64,000 bases of DNA from Cupriavidus laharis (GTDB lineage: Bacteria > Pseudomonadota > Gammaproteobacteria > Burkholderiales > Burkholderiaceae): positions 372,001 to 436,000 of the forward strand of contig NZ_CAJZAI010000002.1 of NCBI RefSeq assembly GCF_914271435.1, read 5' to 3'. A model generated the notes under the pieces. It had not been told where the DNA came from. It worked only from the letters and a program-made list of their open reading frames with translations, and did not search any database. Numbering within the stretch: position 1 is the stretch's first letter; each line of letters opens with the position of its first letter. Of this stretch, positions 35,797 through 45,400 are shown piece after piece. The translations under genes were made by a program, and so were the position numbers.

Positions 35797-36474
35797 ATGA
35801 AGAAACTGACTGCCGTATCCCTGGCTGCCGCGGCCGGGCTGTTCGCGATGCTCGGCGGCTGCGCCACGGAGTCCTCCACCGCGCTGCCCGTGCAGAAGGT
35901 CGAAAGCGCCAGCCGGCCCTACAACGGCGTGCGCACGCCGGTGGCCGTGGGCAAGTTCGACAACCGCTCGAACTACATGCGCGGCGTCTTCTCGGACGGC
36001 ATCGACCGGCTGAGCGGCCAGGCAAAGACGAGCCTGGTCACCCATCTCCAGCAGACCAACCGCTTCAACGTGCTCGAGCGTGAAAACCTCGACGAGATCC
36101 GGCGCGAGGCGTCAATCAAGAACCAGGCGCAACGCCTCAAGGGCGCGGACTACGTTGTCACCGGCGACATCACGGAGTTCGGCCGCAAGGAAGTGGGCGA
36201 CGTGCAGCTGTTCGGCATTCTCGGCCGGGGCCGTGAGCAGGTGGCCTATGCCAAGGTCAACCTGAACATCGTCAACATCAGCACCTCCGAGGTTGTGTAT
36301 TCGACGCAGGGTGCCGGCGAATACAAGCTGTCGAATCGCGAAGTGATCGGCTTTGGCGGTACGGCGAGCTATGACTCGACGCTGAATGGAAAGGTCATGG
36401 ACCTGGCCATGCGCGAAGCCGTCAATAACCTCGTGGCCGCCATCGAAAGCGGTGCCTGGAAGCCGGCCCAGTAA
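35797..36474 (+). CDS. CsgG-family lipoprotein
   Basis: 225 aa. Lipoprotein signal with lipobox LGGC (Cys about 20), then the CsgG/HfaB fold: VAVGKFDNRSNY, FNVLERENLDEIRREA, ADYVVTGDITEFGRKE, and NIVNISTSEVVYSTQGAGEY. CsgG proteins line oligomeric outer-membrane channels for curli, but no csgA/B/E/F genes are near. It is followed by DUF4810 and DUF799 lipoproteins, a trio that often travels together. ATG 35797 follows AAGGAAA. Confidence 0.88.
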   Translation: MKKLTAVSLAAAAGLFAMLGGCATESSTALPVQKVESASRPYNGVRTPVAVGKFDNRSNYMRGVFSDGIDRLSGQAKTSLVTHLQQTNRFNVLERENLDEIRREASIKNQAQRLKGADYVVTGDITEFGRKEVGDVQLFGILGRGREQVAYAKVNLNIVNISTSEVVYSTQGAGEYKLSNREVIGFGGTASYDSTLNGKVMDLAMREAVNNLVAAIESGAWKPAQ

Positions 36475-36506
36475 GCAAGGACGTCTGTACCACAACGAGA
36501 ACAATC

Positions 36507-36935
36507 ATGATGAATACGGTCACGCTGCGCAGTGCGGCGTTTTTGACGGCTGCCGGCAGCCTCCTGCTTGCCGGCTGCGCGGGTCCGCAGCCCTTGTACC
36601 AATGGGAGGGCTATCAGGTCCAGGTCTACGAATATTTCAAGGGCGAATCCAAAGAGGCGCAGATCACCGCCCTCGAAGAAGGCCTGCAGAAGATCAAGGC
36701 AAAGGGCGGCACGGTGCCGCCGGGCTACCATGCCCAGCTTGGCATGCTCTACCTGAACATCGGCAAGGGCGACCAGATGATCAAGGAGTTCCAGACCGAG
36801 AAGACGCTCTTCCCCGAAGCGACGCCGTACATGGACTTCCTGCTGAGGAACGTCAAGAGCGACACCCGAAGCGACACCAAGGTCAGTACCGCCGCGGACG
36901 CCAAGACCAACACCGCCGCAGGGAGCAGCAAATGA
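36507..36935 (+). CDS. DUF4810 lipoprotein
   Basis: 142 aa. Signal peptide with lipobox LAGC; then PLYQWEGYQVQVYEYFK and PPGYHAQLGMLYLNIGKGD, which mark DUF4810, a family found beside CsgG and DUF799 lipoproteins. The last 25 residues are low-complexity Thr/Ser/Ala/Lys. Function unknown, likely a periplasm-facing outer-membrane partner of the neighbours. Its stop overlaps the next start by 4 nt. Confidence 0.82.
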   Translation: MMNTVTLRSAAFLTAAGSLLLAGCAGPQPLYQWEGYQVQVYEYFKGESKEAQITALEEGLQKIKAKGGTVPPGYHAQLGMLYLNIGKGDQMIKEFQTEKTLFPEATPYMDFLLRNVKSDTRSDTKVSTAADAKTNTAAGSSK

Positions 36936-37588
36936 TGCGCCGACTTCTGACCTATGTCGCGAGCCTGGGCATCGTCATGCTCTTCGCCGGCTGTGCCGTG
37001 CCGACAAAGCAGGTGGACTACGCCGCGTTCAAGGCGAGCCGGCCGCGCTCCATCCTGGTGTTGCCGCCGCTGAACGAGTCGCCCGACATCAAGGCGACCT
37101 ACGGCATGCTCTCGCAAGCCACCGCGCCGCTGGCCGAATCCGGCTACTACGTATTGCCGGTGGCACTGGTTGATGAGACGTTCCGCCAGAACGGCCTGAC
37201 GGTTCCCGGCGACATTCATGCCACGCCGGTCGCCAAGCTGCGCCAGATCTTTGGTGCCGACGCCGCGTTGTACGTTACGGTGGCCGAGTATGGTTCGAAG
37301 TACCAAGTCATCAGCAGCGTGACCCGCGTGGCCGCCAGTGCGAAGCTCGTCGACCTGAAGACCGGCGACGTGCTGTGGAACGGCACGGCCTCGGCGGCGA
37401 CCGACAGCTCCAGCAGTGGCGGCGGCCTGATTGGCATGCTGATCAATGCAGCGATCACGCAGGCGATCAACCACTCCACGGACGCCAGCTACAAGGTCGC
37501 GGCGACAACGAGTTACCGCCTGCTGTCGGCCGGCCAGCCTGGCGGCATCCTGTACGGTCCGCGCTCTCCGAAGTACCAGTCGGACTGA
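36932..37588 (+). CDS. DUF799 (GNA1162-like) lipoprotein
   Basis: 218 aa. Lipobox FAGC, followed by the conserved DUF799 core: DYAAFKASRPRSILVLPPLN, SPDIKATYGMLSQATAPLAE, GYYVLPVALVDETF, IFGADAALYVTV. The Neisseria member GNA1162 is a surface-related lipoprotein with a TolB-N-like fold; no biochemical role is known. ATG 36932 overlaps the preceding stop (ATGA), so the two are translationally coupled. Confidence 0.87.
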   Translation: MMRRLLTYVASLGIVMLFAGCAVPTKQVDYAAFKASRPRSILVLPPLNESPDIKATYGMLSQATAPLAESGYYVLPVALVDETFRQNGLTVPGDIHATPVAKLRQIFGADAALYVTVAEYGSKYQVISSVTRVAASAKLVDLKTGDVLWNGTASAATDSSSSGGGLIGMLINAAITQAINHSTDASYKVAATTSYRLLSAGQPGGILYGPRSPKYQSD

Positions 37589-37596
37589 AAGCAGGA

Positions 37597-37627
37597 TCGG
37601 GCCGCAACGCCAAGGCTTGCGGCCCGA
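37597..37627 (+). terminator. Hairpin after the lipoprotein trio
   Basis: TCGGGCCGCAA (37597-37607) and TTGCGGCCCGA (37617-37627) form a perfect 11-bp stem just 8 nt after the DUF799 stop. No T tract follows. Terminator-like. Confidence 0.5.
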
Positions 37628-37980
37628 CGGAACGCCGTCAGCAGCACCTCCGCTGAGATGACGGCCGCTCGCATCGCGAGCATGAAATCCAGGTTGGCAG
37701 CCTGTCGCTAGCACCCAACACACTGCAAACAAGTGTGATATTCGGGTGCTTCCTGTTCCTTTCCTCTTTGTCGCACCTCATAGTCCGATCGAAGAATCTG
37801 CCCAGCCTTAAAAGCAATTTAATTCTGATTTAAATCTCGAATATTCCGAGGATTCACGGAGCCCCTCGGACTTCTCCGCAGCTATTTCCAAGCCATTTTT
37901 GTGATCCTGGACTGGGCTCCGGTGCGGTCTTCCTTTGCTTTGGCAAATCTACGCCGGAGCGCTTTCAGCGATAACACGAA
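37628..37980. other. AT-rich region upstream of the filamentous haemagglutinin gene
   Basis: 353 nt without a gene. The section from about 37735 to 37880 is clearly more AT-rich than the surroundings and is the probable promoter and 5' leader of the cdiA-like gene. No canonical operator was recognised. Confidence 0.45.
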
Positions 37981-39477
37981 ATGAACAAGAATATCCATCG
38001 CCTGGTCTTCAACGCCGTGCGAGGCATGCTGGTAGCAGTCCAGGAAAATGCGGTCGGACGCGGCAAGGGGCGCCAGGGCTGTGCCGAACGCCAGGGACAA
38101 GGCACGACGTTCCATCCCGTGCTGTGGCTGACGGTCATCGCGGCATCGATGATGGGCTTGCCCGTGATCCTGGCGCAAACCGCGCAGGCTCAGACCCTGC
38201 CGATCCAGGTGGACAAGAACGCGCCGGGGGCGCGTCCGGTGGTGGGGGTGGCTGCCAATGGCGTCGCCATCGTCAATATCGCCGCTCCCAACCGCAATGG
38301 CGGGACCAGCGTTAACAACTTCATCCGGTATAACGTGGGGCCTTCCGGCGTCGTGCTGAACAATTCAGGGCAGAATAGCCAGACGCAGATTGCCGGTTGG
38401 GTCCAGGGGAACATGCAGCTGGGCAACAATAGCGCCGGTGTGATCGTCAACCAGGTGACGGCCCCGAACCCCTCCCAGCTGATGGGCATGCAGGAGGTGG
38501 CCGGCAACCGTGCGACGGTGATTTTGGCCAATCCGGCGGGAATTACCTGCGCGGGCTGCGGCGTGATCAACGCGGATCGCTTTACCCTCTCGATGGGCCG
38601 CGCACTGTACGGCCCGGACGGCAACCTTGCCGGCTTTGACGTGCGGGACGGGCATATCGCCCTCGACGGCCAGGGCTTGTCTAGCCCGCAGGCACAAGTG
38701 GACCTGCTCGCCCGTTCGATCTCAATCAATGCCGAGCTTTGGGCCAAGCACATCAATGTCATCACCGGTGCCAACCAGGTTGATTACCAGAATCTCAATG
38801 CCACCGCTCAGGCCGGTAATGGCGCCGCGCCGCAGTTCGCACTGGATGCCTCCGCGCTCGGCTCTATGTACGCGAACGGCGCCATCCGCCTGATCGGTAC
38901 CGAGAAGGGTGTGGGTTTCAACCTGGGCGGCATTGCCGACGCGCGCGGCGGCGATATCACCGTGGACAATAACGGCGATGTGCGAGTGCTGGCTAGCGGG
39001 CGCCTGCAGTCGCAAGGCAACGCGACCATGACTGGCGCTAACCTTGACAACGCCGGGACCATCACCACGCGCGGCGGGATCACCGCCACGACACCCGGCC
39101 AGTTGACCAACACTGGTACCGTGGCCGCCGGCACCGACGTGCTCGGCCTTGCCGACCGCATTGCCAACAGTGGCACTATCGGCGCCGGGGTCGATGCCAA
39201 CGTCACCGTCGCCGGGACCGCCAACCTCGCCGCGCGCACGTCGATCCAGTCCAGCGGCAAGATTCTGACCGGGGCCGATACCAACCTTTCGGCGCCAACG
39301 CTGGACCTGTCCCAAGGTACGACCGTGGCACACGGCACGGCAAACCTCTCGGCATCGGGCGCCATCGTTCACCAGAACGCACGGCTCGAAGCCAACGCCG
39401 TGCAGGTGCAGGTCGGCGGCACGGTGGACAATCGGGGGGGGCACCATCGTGGCGGGCACGAGCGGCGCGCAAGTTAA
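37981..39477 (+). CDS. Filamentous haemagglutinin/CdiA-like exoprotein, N-terminal part up to frameshift
   Basis: 498 aa. It starts with an extended signal peptide of about 70 residues (MNKNIHRLVFNAVRGMLVA, then a second hydrophobic core ending in AQTAQAQ), typical for large two-partner-secreted proteins. Residues about 72-330 are the TPS secretion domain (FIRYNVGPSGVVLNNSG, GWVQGNMQLGNNSAG, EVAGNRATVILANPAGITC). Haemagglutinin repeats follow. The frame ends 36 nt after a G8 tract; the last 11 residues (HHRGGHERRAS) are out of the family pattern. Removing one G joins it in frame to the next 7-kb frame, giving 2817 aa. Confidence 0.88.
   Translation: MNKNIHRLVFNAVRGMLVAVQENAVGRGKGRQGCAERQGQGTTFHPVLWLTVIAASMMGLPVILAQTAQAQTLPIQVDKNAPGARPVVGVAANGVAIVNIAAPNRNGGTSVNNFIRYNVGPSGVVLNNSGQNSQTQIAGWVQGNMQLGNNSAGVIVNQVTAPNPSQLMGMQEVAGNRATVILANPAGITCAGCGVINADRFTLSMGRALYGPDGNLAGFDVRDGHIALDGQGLSSPQAQVDLLARSISINAELWAKHINVITGANQVDYQNLNATAQAGNGAAPQFALDASALGSMYANGAIRLIGTEKGVGFNLGGIADARGGDITVDNNGDVRVLASGRLQSQGNATMTGANLDNAGTITTRGGITATTPGQLTNTGTVAAGTDVLGLADRIANSGTIGAGVDANVTVAGTANLAARTSIQSSGKILTGADTNLSAPTLDLSQGTTVAHGTANLSASGAIVHQNARLEANAVQVQVGGTVDNRGGHHRGGHERRAS
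39434..39441 (+). repeat. G8 homopolymer at the frameshift point
   Basis: Eight consecutive G bases preceded by C. With eight G the upstream frame reads NRGGHHRGG and stops at 39477; with seven G it reads NRGGTIVAGTSGAQVNG and continues to 46435. This marks the frameshift as a one-base slip within this tract, whether biological or a sequencing error. Confidence 0.9.
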
Positions 39478-42400
39478 CGGCGCGACCGTCCTGAACCAGG
39501 GTGGCGCTATCACCAGCGGCGGTGCGCTGGCTGTCGCCGGCACGCAAGCGGTAAACAACACCGGCGGCACGCTCGCCGGGACCGGAGCGACCACGGTGGC
39601 CGGCTCGTCCATCGTCAACCGCAGTGGCGTCATGGGCTCGGTGCAGGACAGCCTGACCCTGACCGGGGCGCTCGACAACACCTCGGGCAAGGCACTGGCG
39701 GCCAAGGACCTCAACGTTGGTGGTGGCGCCATCGTCAACGACCACGGGCAACTATCGGCCACCCAGGCGCTCAAGGCCGACACCGCCGGGCAGGCGCTCA
39801 TCAACACGTCCGGCGTGATCGCGGGCGCCAGCGTCCAGGCCGATACGGGCCTGTTCGACAGCCGTGCGGGCGTGGTGCAATCCACGGGCCTGCTGATGGT
39901 CGACACACACGGGCAGCTGTATGACAACGGCAATGGTGGCCTGACGGTCGCCAACGGGCCGTTGACCCTCACCACGGGCGTATTCAGCAACCGCGCCGGG
40001 ACGGTCTCCGCCCAGCAGTCAGCCAAGGTGACAGCGACTACCTTCGACAACACCGGGGGCAAGTTCGTCACCGGTGGGCCACTGGACGTGACCGCCGACA
40101 GCCTGGCCAACATTGACGGCTATCTCGCCACGAACAGTGATGCGAAACTCCGGATTGCAGCGATGCTCGACAATACCGGGGGCTTCACCCACGCGGGCGG
40201 TTTGCTCGATACGCAGGCCAGCACGGTGGTGAACCGCAACACCCTGGGCGGCACGGACGCCGCGCCCAAGGGCATGGAGGGCGGCAGCGTCCAGATCACC
40301 GCCAATGCCATCGAGAACATCGACGGCGCCCTGCGGGCCGACACGGCCATGACCGTCGGCGCCGCGACGCTCGACAATACGCGTGGCGAAGCGACCTCGG
40401 GCGGCACGGCCCAGCTCAATGTGGGCGCCACCACCAACACGGATGGCCTGCTGGCGGCCAATACGCGGCTCGGCATCGAGGGAGACCGCCTCACCGGCGA
40501 CGGCATCGTGCAGTCCCAGGGCGATCTCGGCCTCAAGCTGACAAGTGACTTTACGAATACGAAGACGCTCGCCGCTGCCGGCCGGCTTGATCTCGACACC
40601 CGCGGCGACGTGAACAACACCGGCAAAATTGGCGCCGGTGTGCTGAACCTGCATGGGCGCAACATCACGAACGATGGCGAACTGCTCGGGCAGACGTCCA
40701 ACACGATCCGTGCCGACCAGGCCGTGCTTAACCGGGGACTGATCGATGGCGGCGCGGTGCGCGTCGAGGGCGGCACCACGGTCACGAACCTCGACCGCAT
40801 CTATGGCGACTCGGTTTCCATCGGCGCGGGCCAGCAGATTCTGAACGACATCAACCCGGCCACCGGTAACGGTGCGGTGATCGCCTCGCGCGTGGGTGAC
40901 GTGAACCTGGGCGCGCCGGACATCGTGAACCGCGAGCACGCGCTGATCCTCTCTTCGCAGGACCTGAACGTGGGCGGGGCGCTCGACGCAGAGGGCAAGG
41001 CGACCGGCCAGGCCAACTCGCTCACCAATGCCTCGGCCACCATTGACGTGGCGGGCAATGCGAACATCAACGCCGCCAGCATCCGCAACGAGAACAGCCA
41101 CTTCGAGACACAGGTGAATGACACCGGTGTGGTGAACACCATCACCTATCGCCTGAAGGGCTCCGACCAGGACATTGATCCCAGCACCGCGATCTTCTGG
41201 GACTGGAAGCGCGGCGCCCCCGATGACGCGCACCCAGCCACCGACCTTGGGTGGCTGTACCAGGACGGCAATGAGCGTGGCGCTTATCGGTGGCTGATCC
41301 TACCCTCGACGCAGTACCCGTTCTCGCAGTTCGGCCCGCCCTTTGATTGGTCGCGCCTGCCGGATGGCACCACCGGCCCCAACCGGGGTTACTACGACGC
41401 CGTGGAAGGCGACAACAGTTTTCTGCCCGCCGAGCAATGGACCCCGGTGGGCCTGGCGCTGGCCCAGTTCTCACAGACGGACAACGTTGGCAATGTCGTG
41501 GCGGTGACCGACGAGCACTTCTACTACCGGCCAGACGATGTCATCTGGGACAAACTGGGTGTACAGCGCCCCAGTTCGGCACCGCCAGCATTCCAGGCGC
41601 CTTGCGCCAGTGATGCGCCTGCATCGTGTCAGGCCGCATACCAGGCGTACCAGACCTGGCGCCAGGCCAATTTTGCCCAGTATCAGGCGCTCAATGACAA
41701 GATCAAGACGTTCAATCTGGACTTTCACTCGCGCGTGGTGAGGGACTTCTATTCGGTCAACGAGCAGACCCGCACCCGCGACGAGGTGGTCAAGAGCACC
41801 GATCCGGCCCGCATCCTGGTGGGCGGCAACGCCGCGCTCAATGGCAACGTGATCAACGACAAGAGCGAGATCGCCGTCGGTGGCACGCTCACCGTACCGG
41901 GCGCGGTGGACGACCGGGGCTACACCGGCACCCGGATCGAGAGCATCACGGGCACGCAGGACTGGAACTACATCAACTACGGCGTCAACGACCCCGACCG
42001 CCGCAGTGACAGCGGCACGCTGCCGCCTCTCAACCTGACGCTGCCGCTGGTCCTGGCGACCGGCACGGCGCTGGAGCACCAGACAGTGACCGGCACCGGC
42101 ACCACCGTGGCGGGCAAGATTGGCGTCGGGCCGATTGCCAACGCGCCGACCATGACGCAGGTATCGCTGAACACGGGAGGCGCCTCGGCAGGCGGTCGCC
42201 TGGGCGGCGATGCGATCCGCACGGTCACCCCGTCGCTTGCGGTACCGAACAATGCGCTGTTCCAGGTGCACGCCGAACCGGGCGCGCGGTACCTGATCGA
42301 AACCGATCCGCGCTTCACCGACCAGCGCCAGTGGCTGTCCAGCGACTATATGCTGACCCAACTGGGCCAGGACCCCAGCCGCGTGCTCAAGCGCCTCGGC

Positions 42401-45400
42401 GACGGCTTCTATGAGGCCCGCCTGGTGGCCGATGCGGTCATGCTGGGGACCGGCCAGCGCTTCGTGGGCGACTACACCGACAATGAGGCGCAGTACAAGG
42501 CACTGATGCAGTCGGGTATCGAATTCGGCAAGCAATTCTCGCTTCACGTCGGCACGGCGCTCCCCCCCGAGCAGATGCAGGCGTTGACCAGCGATATCGT
42601 GTGGCTGGTGGAGAAGACCGTCACCCTGCCGGACGGCAGCACCCAGCAGGTGCTGGTGCCACAGGTGTACCTCAAGTTGCGGGAGGCCGACCTCAAGGGC
42701 GACGGCACGATCATCACCGCGCGCAACATGGCGATCCAGACCGATGGAGATGTGAAGAACAGCGGCGCCATTGCGGCGCGCGACGTGATGCTGATCGATG
42801 CGGGCAACATCCGCAACGACCGGGGCACGCTGGCTGCCGGCGCCATGGGCCTGAATGCCAGGCAGGATATCGACAACCTGGCGGGCAAGATCAGCGCCGA
42901 CAAGCTCGCGGCAACCGCTGGGCGCGACATCAACCTGACCACCACCACCGCTTCGGCCAGCAATACGCAAGGGCAATCCAGCGCCAGCCGCACGGTCATC
43001 AGTGGCATATCGAGCCTCGATGTGGGCGATGCCGTGCTGGTGGCCGGACGGGACATCAACAACACCGCCGCCAGTGTCACGGCCAGCGGCAGCCTCGGCA
43101 TGGGCGCCGGGCGGGATATCAATCTCGATACGGTACAGGTGGGCGTGCAGCGCGATACCGCCGCCGATGCGAAGAACCGCACCAGCGTCGCGCGTAGCAC
43201 CGAGATCGGCACACAGATCACGGGCGGCGACGTCGCCCTCGCGGCGGGCCGCGACGTGAATGCCACCGCCGCCTACGTCAACGCCGAGGGCGCGCTGGCA
43301 GTGGGAGCCGGACGCGACATCAACGTGAAGGCGGGCCAGGCCAGCGTGTCGGTACGCGACGAGCAGTCGCGCGAGAGCGGCGGCTTCATGTCGAAGACGT
43401 CCACCCACACCATCGACGCCAAGAGCCACACAGAGGCGCTGGGCAGCACGTTCTCCGGCGACACGGTAGATATGAATGCCGGTCGCGATATGACCATCAC
43501 GGGCAGTACGGTGGCGGCCACGCACGACGTGAATCTCGGCGCCGGCAACAATATGACCATCGACACCGCCGAAACTACCTCGTCGGCCTACAGCTTCAAG
43601 GAAGAGAAGAAGTCGGGCTTCGGAGCCACCGGCTCGGGACTGTCGTACGGCAACCGGGACCAGAAGGACACGACCAATGATAGGGGTACGCAGCAGGTCG
43701 GCAGCCTGGTCGGTTCCACGGACGGCAGCGTGCACATGACGGCGGGCAGTACCCTGAAGGTTACCGGTAGTGACCTCATCGCCAAGCAGGATGTCACGGG
43801 CATCGGTGCGGACGTGACCATCGAGGCCGCGCAGAACCGCCAGCACCACGACGAGGCGCACGAGGTCAAGCAAAGCGGCTTCACGCTGGGGGGGTCCGGC
43901 GGCGCCATCGGCGCGGCGATCAATGCGGGCAGCAAGATCAGTTCCGCGTCCAAGAGCGAGGATGGCCGTGCTTCCGCCTTGTGGGGCATTGCGGCAGCGC
44001 GTGACGTTGCCGATACTGGCGCGGCACTGGCGCAAGCCGGAGGCAACCCGCTAGCCGGCGCTGCCGCCACCCTCTCCTGGGGTACCAGCCAGAGCAAGCA
44101 GACGCTCACTGAGGACAGCACCAGCCACAACGGGTCCACTGTGTCGGCGGGCGGCACCGCTGCCTTCATTGCGACTGGCGTCGATGCCAATGGCAACAAG
44201 ACGGCTGGTGACCTGAACATCATCGGCTCGAACATCGACGCCAACAAGGTCGCACTAGGTGCCAAGCACGACGTGAACGTCGTCTCGGCGACCGATAGCG
44301 ACGAAAGTCACAGTACCAACAAGTCGAGCAGCGCCAGCGTCGGTGTGTCCTATGGCGCGCAGGGCTTCGGTGTCTCCGCTTCGGCCTCGATGGCAAAAGG
44401 TAACTCGGACAGCCAGGGCACGACCCAGGTCAACAGCCACGTGACCGGCAAGGAATCGGTCACCATTGTGTCGGGCAACGATACCAACATCCTGGGTGGT
44501 ACGGTCAGCGGTGGCAAGGTGGTTGGCGACGTGGGCGGCAACCTGAACCTCGCCAGCCGCCAGGACACAGGAGAGTCCCACGCCCGCCAGCAAAGCATGG
44601 GCGGTGGCTTCAGCATCAGCCAGGGCGGCGGTTCGGCCAGTTTCTCGGCATCCAAGGGCAAGGCCGATGGCAGCTATGCCAACGTGACGGAACAGTCTGG
44701 CATCTACGCTGGCGAGGGCGGCTTCGACCTCAACGTCAAGGGCAACACCGACCTGAAGGGCGCGGTGATCGCCAGCGAGGCCAGCAAGGACAAGAACAGC
44801 CTGACCACGGGCACGCTCACCTGGAGCGATATCGCCAATCATTCGGACTACAGCGCCACCTCGATGGGCATCTCGGGCGGCGGCACCATGGGCACTCCCA
44901 ATAGTCAGAACAACAGCGGGCCAACCTCGGGCAAGAACACCGGCGGCATCAGCCCCATGATCCCGCAGCACAAGAGCGGCAGCGAGGACGGCGTGGCGCA
45001 GGCGGCGGTGGCTGACGGCACGATCACGATCAAGGACGAGGCCAACCAGAAGCAGGACTTGGCGACGCTCAAGCGCGACACCACGGGCACCAACAGCCAG
45101 GTCGGCAACAACCCGGACCTGGAGAAGCTGCTGAACAAGCAGGCCGACATGATGGCGGCGGCCCAGGCAGCGGGTGAAGCCGTGGCCAAGACGGTGGGGG
45201 ATATTGCTAAGTCCAAGTTCGATGATGCCAACAAGCGGTACACCGCAGCGGCGGAAGCCAACAAGCTCAATCCGAGTGCCGAAAATCAAGCGGCCATGGA
45301 GGCGGCTCAGGCCGATATCGAAGGCTGGAAGGATGGTGGCAGCTACCGAGCCGCGCTGCACACTGCCGGTGGTGCACTGATTGCTGGCCTTGGTGGCGGC

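Noticed and set aside
38900..45000. Repeated sequence blocks that might suggest a CRISPR array or transposon
   Set aside because: They are degenerate coding repeats of the haemagglutinin beta-helix, with no constant spacer length and no cas or transposase genes.
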